Below, one piece after another: positions 1 to 9,321 of a stretch of 64,000 nucleotides of DNA. The stretch is from Fretibacterium fastidiosum. Its GTDB lineage: Bacteria > Synergistota > Synergistia > Synergistales > Aminobacteriaceae. Every line of letters starts with the position of its first letter. Positions within the stretch are counted from its first letter, which is position 1. Under the pieces are notes generated by a model that ran no database searches, was not told the origin of the DNA, and was given only the letters and a program-made list of their open reading frames with translations. The position numbers and the translations under genes were made by a program. The stretch covers positions 992,001 to 1,056,000 of the forward strand of contig NZ_OZ209244.1 of NCBI RefSeq assembly GCF_964642095.1, written 5' to 3'.

Positions 1-121
1 CATTGGCGCCATCAGCCTCTCCTTCAGCCGTTTGGACGAGGCGGCACTTCAGCGCGTCACGAGTGCGTTGCTCAATCAGACCCAACGCCTGGCCTACATG
101 CTCAGTTATTCGATAAAATAA
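1..121 (+). CDS. IclR-family transcriptional regulator, C-terminal end only
   Basis: An open frame enters from the left edge in frame 2 and ends at TAA 119-121. The last ~39 codons read GAISLSFSRLDEAALQRV, then a helix, then LAYMLSYSIK. This resembles the end of the IclR effector-binding domain, where an A/G-(A/I)-(I/L)-S strand is followed by a long helix ending near a small hydrophobic-Gly/Ser-Tyr motif. The DNA-binding half lies outside the window, so the family call rests on a short segment and is tentative. Confidence 0.45.
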   Translation, partial: IGAISLSFSRLDEAALQRVTSALLNQTQRLAYMLSYSIK

Positions 122-178
122 AAAGCAAGCTGGATTGTCAAACCAGGTGCAACAGGCAAGCCGACTCCGGAGAAGGGA

Positions 179-395
179 TTACAGTTCTTCGTTTTCCGGC
201 TTGAAAGCCGACCGGCAGCGTTTGTGGCGCAGGCGATAGAGCTTGCCTGTCTCGTCGGCACTGTAAGCGCCTTTGACGAGGTATGCCGGAGTTCCCTGCC
301 GATCGTTGAGGGACGGTCGGTTCAGGGCACCGAAAATCTTGCGGCCTTCTGCATCCCCGTCTACGAAGACCCGGTATACTTTCTCGCTCTATTGC
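179..395 (-). pseudogene. Remnant of an unknown gene
   Basis: On the minus strand an open frame of about 70 codons ends at TAA (179-181) and reads protein-like (VYRVFVDGDAEGRKIFGALN, later QGTPAYLVKGAYSADETG). A stop lies directly upstream in frame and no ATG, GTG or TTG start with a ribosome binding site precedes it. I take it as the 3' remnant of a decayed gene. I do not recognise the family. The remaining intergenic DNA up to 684 shows no further gene. Confidence 0.35.
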
Positions 396-684
396 TATAA
401 AATGAAAACAACCTATGCCCTTCCCATCAGAATTCTAGAGGAAGGGGCGGCCTCCGGGTGACAGTCTCCTTTGCTGTTCGTGCTCGTAAAACTCATTTAC
501 CGCGAATGACTGCCATCGGACGAAACTTCCAGGCGACCGACATGGGATGCCCCGCTTTCTGGACACAGCTCGCTTTGTTCGTTGGTCGTCTGCTTATAGG
601 GGTCTTTTTTATCTTCTCTCACCTTCTGCTGGCATGTTTAAATATTGCAAATTATTTATTCTATTGAGAGGGGAAGTGTCGGTA

Positions 685-1989
685 ATGAGTGAAGAGAGGC
701 AGGAAGTGCAGCAGGTTGAGCAGCAGCCCGTTCAGAAGGAGAGGAAGAGGGTGGGCCTTGCCAGCAAAATCCTGATCGCCATGGTGCTGGGCTCCATCCT
801 TGGGTGGGCCTTCAAGGGCAGCTACGAGACGTGGAGTGTCGTGACGGGGCCCCTGGGCACCATCTTCATCCGGCTCCTGAGGATGACGATCCTGCCCCTC
901 ATCTTCTTCTCCATCGTGACGGGCGTGGCCGGCGTAGCGGACCTGGGCCGCCTCAAGAAGGTGGGGGGAACGTTCCTGGTGTACTGGCTCCTTGCCTCGG
1001 CCTTGTCCGCCGTGTGCGGCGTGGTATGGGCCTACATCATCCAGCCTGGCGTGGGCATCAACCTGGCGGAGAAGGCGGAGGTGTTCTCCACGGACAGCGT
1101 GGACCTGGTCCAGACCCTGGTGAACTGGATCCCCGACAACGCGGCGGCGGCCTTCGGCAATTTCAACATCATCCAGGTCATCATCTTCTCCCTGTTCCTG
1201 GGCATCGCCATCGCGGTGCTGCCCAACGACCTTCCGGCGAAGGATGGCCTTCAGAAGTTCTTCGATTATGGCAACACCGCCATCACCAAGGTCGTTGAGG
1301 TCGTCATGGGCTTTGCCCCCGTCGGTGTGTTGTGCCTCATGGCGGACGTCACGGGCACCCTGGGCAACGAGGTCCTGACGGGCCTGGGCAAGATGCTGGC
1401 CACGCAGTACATCGCCTATGCCACCATTATCGTGGTGATCCTGCCGCTGATTCTGAAGTTCGTGGCGAAGGTCAACCCCCTTCAGCATTACATCAACATG
1501 TATCCGGCCATGCTCCTGGCCTTCTCCACCTGCAGCTCCAGCGCCACGCTGCCCCTGACCATGAAATGCGCCAAGGAGCGCGCGGGCGTGCCGGCGGAGG
1601 CCGTCGAGCTCATCGCCCCTCCGGCGGCCACCATCAACATGCAGGCCTGCTGCGCCGAGATGCCCATCTACGCCATCTTCGCCGCCCAGATGTTCGGCCT
1701 TGAGTTCGGCTTCGGGCAGCTGGCGGTGATCTGCCTGCTGGGCGTCATCATGGCTGCAGGGGTGGCTGGGGTGCCCGGCGGCGGCATCATGATGTCTGCC
1801 ATCATGATGCAGAGCATGGGCCTGCCCCTCACGATCGTTCCCTGGGTTGCGGGCATCTACCGCCTCATCGACATGCCCAACACCATGCTGAACGTCACGG
1901 GGGATACCGTGGGCATGGTCACCACCACCTCCCTGCTGGGGACCCTGAACCGGGACAAGTTCAACGAGAAGAAAACGTTTGCCGAGTGA
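685..1989 (+). CDS. Dicarboxylate/amino acid:cation symporter (DAACS family)
   Basis: A 434-residue inner-membrane secondary carrier of the glutamate/aspartate/dicarboxylate:Na+ or H+ symporter family. Visible signatures are the early membrane segment LASKILIAMVLGSILGW, the serine-rich hairpin STCSSSATLPLTMKC, the TM7-like PAATINMQACCAEM, the glycine-rich VPGGGIMMSA and the substrate/cation helix RLIDMPNTMLNVTGD. ATG 685 is chosen because GAGAGGGGA lies ~12 bases upstream and the residues before it are not membrane-like. The length is normal for the family. The NMDG segment of typical members is replaced by NMQAC, so the substrate may differ from glutamate. The gene is followed by a co-directional conserved unknown (2065) and probably shares its transcript. 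Confidence 0.9.
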   Translation: MSEERQEVQQVEQQPVQKERKRVGLASKILIAMVLGSILGWAFKGSYETWSVVTGPLGTIFIRLLRMTILPLIFFSIVTGVAGVADLGRLKKVGGTFLVYWLLASALSAVCGVVWAYIIQPGVGINLAEKAEVFSTDSVDLVQTLVNWIPDNAAAAFGNFNIIQVIIFSLFLGIAIAVLPNDLPAKDGLQKFFDYGNTAITKVVEVVMGFAPVGVLCLMADVTGTLGNEVLTGLGKMLATQYIAYATIIVVILPLILKFVAKVNPLQHYINMYPAMLLAFSTCSSSATLPLTMKCAKERAGVPAEAVELIAPPAATINMQACCAEMPIYAIFAAQMFGLEFGFGQLAVICLLGVIMAAGVAGVPGGGIMMSAIMMQSMGLPLTIVPWVAGIYRLIDMPNTMLNVTGDTVGMVTTTSLLGTLNRDKFNEKKTFAE

Positions 1990-2064
1990 GGTCACGGTGC
2001 ATGCAGCGGCAGGGATAGGCCCTGCCGCCGTTATTTTTTAAAAAAGTAATACGGAGGACCCATC

Positions 2065-3246
2065 ATGATTGCAATTCGACTTCGGGAAGGCCGGGGGAGG
2101 TTCGGCGTGGTCGGCCACGTGGGGGTTGGCCACGTACACAGCCACAGCGGCTTCGTCCAGGACGACTCCGCCGGCTTTGCCGTGGCCGCGGGGCTGCTGA
2201 AGAGGGCCATGCCCGTGGATACCACCATTGCCTGTGCGGAAGCCGACGTGGATGCCAACACCATCACGGTGACAACGCGGGGGGGCGGTACGGCGACCCT
2301 GAGCCCCCGGCGGGGCGTCACGCCAGCGGAGGCAGAGCTCCTGGAGCGTGCCGCGGGACGCGATGCCCTCTACTCCCAGAACGTGGCCCTGGACACCTTC
2401 GGCCGCCTGTACGGCCAAGGGGTCGGGGAGGTCCCCGTGACGCTCCAGGGGGCCTGTGCTCTGGCGGTTCTGGACTCCTTCCGGCGCGCCATGGGCCCTG
2501 GGCTCAGGGTCACTTCGGAGACTTTCGAGAACAAGTACGACGTTACGGCCGGGACGGTGTTGGATGTGGAGGGCGTGCCCGTGTCCCTGATGCTGGTCAT
2601 CAACGGCACGAAGGGCGGCATCGGCCCCGACGAGGACTACGAGGGCAACACGGATTGGACGGAGAAGGGGGAGCTGATGTACGAACTGGGGCTGCGCGAG
2701 GTCCCGACAGTGGTGGTGGAGTCCAAGGCCTTCATCCCCGCCATGGCTGACGGGGTGAAGGAAAACCAGTACATGGTCCGGGCCCAGGAGGGCGTGGACT
2801 GCATGGAACTTGGCTCCGCGCTCTTTGACGCCGGGCGGGCTCTGGGGCTGCCCATCCGCTATGAGAAGAACATGATGCCCATGCCGAAGGGCGCCCTGGC
2901 TCAGGCCACGGCAAACTTCGCGGACCGCATCATGGCCACCGCGGAGAAGCTGCGGACCGCGGACTCCGCCCGGGAGAAGACGGAGCTGACGGCGGAGCTG
3001 GCGCAGCTCGTCAGCGAAGACGCCGGCGGCGTGACCTTCATGACCAGCTCGCTTAACGACCGCGTACGGGGGGCGGGGACCCTGCCGGGGATCTCGGCGG
3101 TGCTCTCCATGGTCACCACGCCGGAGTATCAGGCCCACTGGAAGATTCCGAGGCTGGAGCCCGAGGAGGCCATGGGGTATCAGGATATCATCACAGTCGC
3201 GCTTCTGTCTCTGGCTGGGGCCGGTTTACGTAATGCGAGGCAATGA
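2065..3246 (+). CDS. Conserved hypothetical protein downstream of DAACS carrier
   Basis: A 393-residue soluble protein starting at ATG 2065, with GGAGG 8-12 bases upstream. I do not recognise the family. The N-terminus has a His/Asp-rich stretch (GHVGVGHVHSHSGFVQDD) that could bind a metal, and the middle and C-terminal parts (MLVINGTKGGIGPDEDYEGN; GVTFMTSSLNDRVRGAG) look like conserved loops of an enzyme. There is no signal peptide or membrane segment. It lies 75 bp after the symporter on the same strand, so the two are probably co-transcribed; a role in metabolising the imported acid is a guess from context only. Confidence 0.8.
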   Translation: MIAIRLREGRGRFGVVGHVGVGHVHSHSGFVQDDSAGFAVAAGLLKRAMPVDTTIACAEADVDANTITVTTRGGGTATLSPRRGVTPAEAELLERAAGRDALYSQNVALDTFGRLYGQGVGEVPVTLQGACALAVLDSFRRAMGPGLRVTSETFENKYDVTAGTVLDVEGVPVSLMLVINGTKGGIGPDEDYEGNTDWTEKGELMYELGLREVPTVVVESKAFIPAMADGVKENQYMVRAQEGVDCMELGSALFDAGRALGLPIRYEKNMMPMPKGALAQATANFADRIMATAEKLRTADSAREKTELTAELAQLVSEDAGGVTFMTSSLNDRVRGAGTLPGISAVLSMVTTPEYQAHWKIPRLEPEEAMGYQDIITVALLSLAGAGLRNARQ

Positions 3247-3270
3247 AGGCGATGCCAGGGCGCGGCGAAC

Positions 3271-3369
3271 GGGAAGAACATCAAGGTCCTTCCCGTTCGC
3301 CGTGCTGCCCCGTGAGGGGCCCGCAGCACCCGGACGTCAGCCCTGCTCCGCCTGATGCCGGAAGTTCAG
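3271..3369. repeat. 99-bp duplicated segment, copy A (lysR 3' end)
   Basis: This segment matches 4601-4699 over 99 bases without gaps and with only a few substitutions. It contains the hairpin GGGAAG...CTTCCC, the hairpin GCTGCCCC..GGGGCCCGCAGC and the reverse complement of the last codons of the LysR gene. Because the other copy is the true end of that gene, this copy looks like the leftover 3' end of a second regulator or a duplicated terminator. Confidence 0.8.
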
Positions 3370-3513
3370 TCCCCCCCCCTTCGGGGAGCTTTCCGGCTGC
3401 TGTTTGCCCTTGCTCACGGGCCGTCAGTCCCAATCCCCAGGCGCTGCGGGACGGTTCGGCCTGAACGGACACGCCCCCTGCTCCTCTATTTGGAGAGCAG
3501 AAGTCGCGCAGGC

Positions 3514-4281
3514 TCACTTCGAGCCCCCCACAAGCCGTTTCATCGACGCCTTGAGGACGTTCTCCACCACCTTCATGACCGGGCCCCCCTGGTATTCCCG
3601 GTAGATGGCAAAATCCACGGCCGCCACGTGATCTCCCTCCGGGTCCGAAAGAGCGTACAGGCGGGCCAGGCAGCGGGTCGAGAGGTACTCATCGTCGTAG
3701 GCGGGCTGAACCTCGGTCTTCTCCTGGGGGATACGGACCCTCTCCTTCACCCGTCCCTTCTCGTCCCGAATCTGGACCTCCTCATAGACGGTATGGGAGT
3801 ACGTCCTCTCGGGGACGTGCTCGACCTCCATCTCCTGGAACAGCTCGATCTGAAGCATGGCCTGAAACCCCATGTCGGCCGCTTTTTTGTAAAAGTCGCT
3901 CCGTGCCTCGGGCGAGGCGGCCGCAAAGTTCTCCGGGGTGAAGGGCAGGGCGCCGTAGACGAGGCTCATGTCCTGCAAGAGCGCTCCAAAGGTCTTGACG
4001 ATGGGGGTTTTCTTCCTCATCGCCTCCTGAATGGCCGAGGTCGCCCAGCCCTCGAGGTCAGAGAGACGGCGGGAGGCGGGCATGACGGCGCTCGGACTTC
4101 TCGCGTTCAGCGATGCGGACACGGGCAGCAGAAAGATTTTGCGCAGCGCGGCTAAATCGTAGTCCGGGTTTTGCCAGAACTCGGGCTGCTCTTTAGCCGA
4201 CGCGGGAGCACCCTGCAGCAGAAAGGCCAGGGCGACCAACAACAGCGCGGAACCTGCGACAACCGTTCTTCTTGAAAACAC
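3514..4281 (-). CDS. Secreted protein of unknown function
   Basis: The preferred start is GTG 4281, with GGAGG seven bases upstream, giving 255 residues. The N-terminus FSRRTVVAGSALLLVALAFL followed by LQGAPASA-KEQP is a clear Sec signal peptide with an AXA cleavage site, so the protein should be periplasmic or cell-surface. The mature part has a charged segment with alternating Arg/Glu (VQIRDEKGRVKERVRI) and no recognised domain. It sits between the two copies of the lysR 3' duplication on the same strand as lysR. An in-frame ATG at 4542 is open but would add a low-complexity, cysteine-rich leader without a ribosome binding site. Confidence 0.7.
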   Translation of the reverse strand: MFSRRTVVAGSALLLVALAFLLQGAPASAKEQPEFWQNPDYDLAALRKIFLLPVSASLNARSPSAVMPASRRLSDLEGWATSAIQEAMRKKTPIVKTFGALLQDMSLVYGALPFTPENFAAASPEARSDFYKKAADMGFQAMLQIELFQEMEVEHVPERTYSHTVYEEVQIRDEKGRVKERVRIPQEKTEVQPAYDDEYLSTRCLARLYALSDPEGDHVAAVDFAIYREYQGGPVMKVVENVLKASMKRLVGGSK

Positions 4282-4600
4282 GATTTTGCCTCCATTTCGA
4301 TTCGGAATGATCCTGCCAGGCCGTGTTAACACAAGAGTGAGAAATCGACAACAAAAGCAAAAAGCAGGAAGCCCGGGAAAATAACATCCAAACTTATCGT
4401 GCCGCGCAGCAATACGATGAAACCTTTTGACCCTGCAGAAAAGACGCTCGACGATAGTGCGCCTCCTTGTCAAGACACAAAAGAGGAAAAGCGCTGAACA
4501 GCTCCTTTCTGTCCGTGGGTTCAATCTCAGGATAGGACTCAAGCGGCGTCCTCATTATACACCGGCTCCGGCGTCAGGCCGCCAGGGGCCTGATGCAGAC

Positions 4601-4699
4601 GGGAAGAACATCGAGGCCTTTCCCGTTCGCTTCGCTGCCCCGTGAGGGGCCCGCAGCACCCGGACGTCAGCCCTGCTCCGCCTGGTGCCGGAAGTTCAG
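4601..4699. repeat. 99-bp duplicated segment, copy B (3' end of LysR gene)
   Basis: Partner of 3271-3369. It covers the last codons and stop of the LysR gene (minus strand, ending 4667) plus two GC-rich hairpins downstream of it. The hairpins could act as a terminator for the regulator, although no U-tract follows. Confidence 0.8.
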
Positions 4700-5551
4700 G
4701 TACTCCAGGAAGCGCTTCACCGCCGGGGAGGCGGTCTGACGGCTCCGCAGGGCGACGCCGATATTGCGATAGACCTCGACGTCCAAAGGCTTGATGAGTA
4801 TCTTATAGGGGATGCGCTTCAGGATGAGGGAGGGGAGGACGCTGATGCCGAGGCCGCTCTCCACCATGGACATAATGGCGTAGTCGTCCCATGTGGTGAA
4901 GTGTACGTTGGGCTTCAGGCCGAAGCGCTCGAAGATGCCCGATATCTCCGCCCGCGCGCCCTTCTCCAGCAGCATGAAGGGGAGGTCGCAGAGGGCCTGC
5001 ACGGGAAAGACCTCGCAGTCCGCCATGGGGTGATCCGTGGGGATGACCGCCATGAACTGGTCCTGCTTCAGGAAGATCGTCTCAAGCTTCGGGTGGGCGG
5101 GCAGCCTCAAGAAGCCGCAGTCCACGCGGCCCCGCAGCACCCACTCCTCGATCTCCGCGTAGTCGCCCAGCAGGAGCTCGTAGTCGATGTTGGGGCAGTC
5201 CTTCTGAAACTCCTTGATGATGGGCGGCAGCCAGTGGGTCGCCACGCTGGAAAAGGTCCCGATGCGGATCAGCCCCGTCTGCAGGCCGTTCAGGCTGTCC
5301 ACCTGCGTCTCCAGCTTCTGAAACGCGCGGCACAGCTCCTCCGCGCAGGGCAAAAGCCTCATGCCGTCGGACGTCAGCCGGACGCCCCCCTTGCTCCTCT
5401 CCAGAAGCGACACCTTCCACTCCTGTTCCAGGTCGCTGATCATCCGGCTGACGCCGGACTGAGAGTAGGACAGCGCCTCCGCCGCCTTTGTGAAGCTCCC
5501 ATACTCAACCGTCTTGACAAAGGCGAGGTACTTCTGCAGGTTCATGTCCAT
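4667..5551 (-). CDS. LysR-family transcriptional regulator
   Basis: A 294-residue DNA-binding regulator. The N-terminal winged HTH is textbook LysR: MNLQKYLAFVKTVEYGSF, TKAAEALSYSQSGVSRMISD, then LERSKGGVRLTSDG. The rest (about residues 90-290) is the two-lobed periplasmic-binding-protein-like effector domain (GLIRIGTFSSVATHWLPPII, DLPFMLLEKGARAE, SVLPSLILKRI). The start could be M1 or M3. It lies alone, so its target is not obvious; the duplicated 3' end near the symporter genes hints that a related regulator once sat next to them. Confidence 0.9.
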   Translation of the reverse strand: MDMNLQKYLAFVKTVEYGSFTKAAEALSYSQSGVSRMISDLEQEWKVSLLERSKGGVRLTSDGMRLLPCAEELCRAFQKLETQVDSLNGLQTGLIRIGTFSSVATHWLPPIIKEFQKDCPNIDYELLLGDYAEIEEWVLRGRVDCGFLRLPAHPKLETIFLKQDQFMAVIPTDHPMADCEVFPVQALCDLPFMLLEKGARAEISGIFERFGLKPNVHFTTWDDYAIMSMVESGLGISVLPSLILKRIPYKILIKPLDVEVYRNIGVALRSRQTASPAVKRFLEYLNFRHQAEQG

Positions 5552-5941
5552 GGGTGCTCACCCGATTTCATGCATAAGGTTCACAGCTTCAAGAGCCGTT
5601 ATGCGATTTTGTAATCCATTGCATTTTATACTACACGGTTTGCGCTGAGATTGCAAGGCGGCTTGAGGGACCCCAATCTGCAGGGACGAAAAGTTCGGGC
5701 AAAGTAAGGGGTAGGCATCTGTAGCCTGACTTGTATTAACTCTAACTCTTCCCCTGGTCCCCTGGTTGGGGACTGCGATACTCCAAATATTCCTGATACG
5801 CCTCTTCCTTATAAATAATAATACGCTCATGCTCGCACCTTTTTAAGTGATTCATGCCCTAAAGCATAGCGCTTGTTCGTTGTTATGGCAAGGTTTGTCA
5901 TGGCAAGGTTTGTGGACCGGTCCAATGTAAACCCTTTCTTA
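5552..5941. other. Intergenic region between lysR and hsdR
   Basis: This region of 390 bases carries no convincing gene on either strand. It is more AT-rich than its surroundings and includes a short direct duplication (ATGGCAAGGTTTGT at about 5885 and 5899). It marks the boundary where base composition shifts towards the restriction-modification operon. I see no clear factor-independent terminator for hsdR. Confidence 0.4.
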
Positions 5942-8900
5942 TCAGGCTGCCAACGCATTTGCGTTGACCTGCTCGATGACCCTCCGGATGCCCTTCCAGA
6001 CCGTCAGGTCCGTGAAGACTTCTACGATGCTGCCCTGATCGGTAAACGGAGTATCCTGCAACACCGATAAATCCTTCATCATCCCATTGTGGACGATGTA
6101 TTCTACGATCTGATTGACGAAATAGATTTGTCGGCCATCAAGGTTCGTGTCGTTCAAAAACTCGGCAAAGGCAGCCTTGGCTGCGTTCATGTCGAGGCCG
6201 ACAATTTCCCGCACGAACTCGCCCAAAGGCTTGGTTCCATACTCCGCCTCATACTCCTGCTTCGTACCGACCTCGCTCCAGAGAATTTCCTCCAGCACCT
6301 TCACGTCCGCTCCGGTCAGCGGTACATTGCTCTTCAGCTTGGCGATCACTTCATGATCCTGATGCTGACGGACAAAATACTCGGCCTTGGCTTTGTAGTT
6401 CTTCAGGTCATCATTTTCCAGTTCGGATTCTTTCCAGTCAACCGAAAGAATCTCGTCATCGAAATCCGTGTCGTAAATGATTTTGCCGACAGGAATATAC
6501 TTCATCAGGTCGCGCAGGCCCTTTCGGATATGTTCAAATTCGTCGATACCGGCATGGTCCAGATAATCCGTGTGAAGGACCTTGTCGATCAGCTCCGCCT
6601 GCATCATGATTTCCGGAATATTGGCCACGCTGGCCACGGCCGCAACCTTCTGCAGCAGATCGTGTCTGGCGCGGTTGTATTTCTTTCCCGCCAGATAGGC
6701 CAGCTCAATCCCGTACATCAGGGCATCGAAGCGGAGCGCCTTCGGGTCGTCGTCTTCCGGCTCGATCAGCGGAGCCAGCTCTTCCCGCACCACAAGCGTA
6801 TCCTCGTAGGTCAGCGCTTGATAATTCTCCGAGACGGCGTATCGATCCACGTACCTTAGATGCTGCCGGACCGCAAAGTTTTCCCGGTTCAGTTCCCGGA
6901 CTTTTCCGGTCATATGCTCCACCAACGCACTACGATAGGCGATCAGCCGTTCCGTCTGATATTGCAGGTCCTGAAGCTTATAGGCAATCTCAAACTGAAG
7001 CCCGAAAATCGCACCCTGGAGGGCGATCCTGTTCGCCGTAGGCTTCCCTTTGCTCATGCGGAAGAACTCAAAGTTGCCGCAGAAATCAAAGATGTAGAAC
7101 TTGCCTTTATCGACGCCATCGATCAGTCCGGGGCAACGGCGTGTGCCGCGTCCGATCATCTGCCAGAACTTGGCCTTGCTCATGACCTTCTTGAAGAAGA
7201 CCAGGTTCAACACCTCCGGCACGTCGATGCCGGTGTCCAACATGTCCACGGAAATGGCGATCTGCGGCAGCTTCTTCGGGTCGGAGAATTCGTCGATGGC
7301 GCTCTGGGCGTAGGTCATATAATTGTCGATGACCCTGGCACAACCGTTCAGGTGCGGATACTCCTTCTCAAACCCCTCCAGGATATTTTCCGCATGGGTA
7401 TGATTCTTGGCAAAAAGGATGGTCTTGCCCATTTTGTTGCCATAGTCGATTTTCAGGCCGTGAGTCATGAGGATATACAGGGCCTCGCGAATCGTATCCT
7501 CGTTGAATATCCATTCGTTCAATGCAGACGACGCGATGCTTTCAGGCAACTCGCCGTTTTCATCCTCAAAGGTATTCTCATAGGTTTCCTTATCTTCATC
7601 GGACAGATCGTCGTAGACGATGCCCTCCTGGATGAATTTCAGTTTCGTTTCCACGGACAGGAAATCCACCAGATATCCGTCCTGCACTGCCTGTGCCAGC
7701 TCATAGCCATAGGTCGGTACGCCACTTTCCAGCTCGAAAACGGCATAGGTGTTTTTGTCGATCTCGTCCTTCGGCGTGGCGGTCAGGCCCACCAGTGGAG
7801 CATCGAAATAGTTGAAGATGTCTTTATACTTGTTATAAATCGACCGGTGTGCCTCGTCGCAGATCACCAGATCGAAATGCCCGCAGGAGAACAGCTTGCC
7901 CTCCTCGTCCCGCACGGAATCGATGCAGTTCATCATCGTCTGATAGGTGGAGAACACACCGTGCGCGGCATAGTTGTCCTTCTCCTCGCAGAGGTTCGTA
8001 ACGGACAGATCCGGCAGGAGGTTCACGAAGCTCCGCCTGGCCTGGGTGACCAGGGAATTGCGGTCTGCCAGGAACAGGACGTTCTTGATCCAGCCCTGTT
8101 CCAGCAGCACCTTGACCAGCGCAATGACGGTCCGCGTCTTGCCTGAGCCCGTGGCCATGACCAACAGCGCCTTGCGGCGGTTCTTCTGCCCGAAGCTGTC
8201 ACACACCGCCTTGATGGCAGCTTCCTGATAATAGCGGTCCGCGATGGCCTTGTCCACGACGATGTTCTTCAGGCCGGAGCGCATGCGCTGGAGGTTGAAC
8301 AGCTTCTCCAGGTCCCGTTTGGAATGGAAGGCCGCGACCTGTCGCTCCGGATACTGATTATCCACGATCCGGGTGTCGAAACCGTTGGTCAGGAACACCA
8401 CCGGCCGGCGGCCCTGCTTCTGCTCGATCAGGTCCGCATACAGCTTTGCCTGTTGACGGCCTTTTGCCACATCGACGCAGGTGCGCTTTGCCTCGATCAC
8501 CGCAAGGATCCCCCCGTCATCGCCCGTCAGCACATAATCGGCATAGCCTGTCTCGGACTTGTTGGGTACGCCGGAGATTTCATATTCGTCGAACCAGTTC
8601 CTGCCTTTGGTCCAACCGGCGTCCTCCAGCATGGCATCGATATAGAGCTTTCGGGTCTTATACTCAGAAATGTCCAATGGCTTGGGCACGTAGGTTTGCT
8701 GCTGCTCGGCGCGGCGGGCGGTCAGTTCCTCCCGCAGCGCCGCATTCTCCTGAATGAGCTCTTCCAGCTTCCGTTCCGTTTCCGTATCGATGACCGGCGC
8801 GGCGGCAGGGGCTTCCTGCTCCAACAGGGAAGGATCGAAGGTTCCTTCCCGATAATCCTCCGCATAGCAGTAAGCCACGAAATCCAGAAAGATGAACAGG

Positions 8901-9238
8901 TTTTCCAGACATAGCGCAGCCTGTTCCCTTGTGATCTTTCGTCCGGCATGGGCTGCGGCGTTTCCGGTCTTACGGATGAAGTCCATCCGGCGCAGCAGGC
9001 TGTCGTCCACGATATCCCGGAACTCATCCGTGCTGATGAGGCTGACGAGATTGTCCTGGTACGGCATTGCCAGCGCACGGTCCACGGAATACATCCATTT
9101 GACGGCAGCCTCCATCGCCCTGCGGCAATTCAACACGCAGGCTGCCGTATCGATCCGATAGATGCGCTCCGCCGATACGGCAGGCTCCGTAAAGGAGGCG
9201 AAATCCTGTACTCTTGCAAAGAGGTCAAAGTTGGTCAT
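5942..9238 (-). CDS. hsdR: Type I restriction endonuclease subunit R
   Basis: A ~1098-residue motor and nuclease subunit of a type I restriction-modification enzyme. The order is an N-terminal helical domain, a PD-(D/E)XK nuclease region (ADYVLTGDDGGILAVIEAK, with the D...E-A-K residues), the SF2 helicase with Walker A MATGSGKTRT, DEAH box CDEAHR, motif III GLTATP and motif VI MIGRGTRRCP, and a C-terminal region that contacts HsdM. ATG 9238 is chosen because GGAGGTG is eight bases upstream; an in-frame GTG is at 9247. It is last in the minus-strand order fic-hsdM-hsdS-hsdR, so it is transcribed with its methylase. Confidence 0.93.
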   Translation of the reverse strand: MTNFDLFARVQDFASFTEPAVSAERIYRIDTAACVLNCRRAMEAAVKWMYSVDRALAMPYQDNLVSLISTDEFRDIVDDSLLRRMDFIRKTGNAAAHAGRKITREQAALCLENLFIFLDFVAYCYAEDYREGTFDPSLLEQEAPAAAPVIDTETERKLEELIQENAALREELTARRAEQQQTYVPKPLDISEYKTRKLYIDAMLEDAGWTKGRNWFDEYEISGVPNKSETGYADYVLTGDDGGILAVIEAKRTCVDVAKGRQQAKLYADLIEQKQGRRPVVFLTNGFDTRIVDNQYPERQVAAFHSKRDLEKLFNLQRMRSGLKNIVVDKAIADRYYQEAAIKAVCDSFGQKNRRKALLVMATGSGKTRTVIALVKVLLEQGWIKNVLFLADRNSLVTQARRSFVNLLPDLSVTNLCEEKDNYAAHGVFSTYQTMMNCIDSVRDEEGKLFSCGHFDLVICDEAHRSIYNKYKDIFNYFDAPLVGLTATPKDEIDKNTYAVFELESGVPTYGYELAQAVQDGYLVDFLSVETKLKFIQEGIVYDDLSDEDKETYENTFEDENGELPESIASSALNEWIFNEDTIREALYILMTHGLKIDYGNKMGKTILFAKNHTHAENILEGFEKEYPHLNGCARVIDNYMTYAQSAIDEFSDPKKLPQIAISVDMLDTGIDVPEVLNLVFFKKVMSKAKFWQMIGRGTRRCPGLIDGVDKGKFYIFDFCGNFEFFRMSKGKPTANRIALQGAIFGLQFEIAYKLQDLQYQTERLIAYRSALVEHMTGKVRELNRENFAVRQHLRYVDRYAVSENYQALTYEDTLVVREELAPLIEPEDDDPKALRFDALMYGIELAYLAGKKYNRARHDLLQKVAAVASVANIPEIMMQAELIDKVLHTDYLDHAGIDEFEHIRKGLRDLMKYIPVGKIIYDTDFDDEILSVDWKESELENDDLKNYKAKAEYFVRQHQDHEVIAKLKSNVPLTGADVKVLEEILWSEVGTKQEYEAEYGTKPLGEFVREIVGLDMNAAKAAFAEFLNDTNLDGRQIYFVNQIVEYIVHNGMMKDLSVLQDTPFTDQGSIVEVFTDLTVWKGIRRVIEQVNANALAA

Positions 9239-9321
9239 GTGATTCACCTCCGAACGGTTTACGCTTCGCCTTTAATGGCCTCACCGAAAACATCGCTCAT
9301 GTTCTTCCCCTCCTTAATTAT

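Noticed and set aside
661..1995. Long minus-strand frame opposite the symporter gene
   Set aside because: Its His/Gln/Gly/Asp-rich translation is typical of the antisense frame of a GC-rich gene; the plus-strand symporter motifs are unmistakable.
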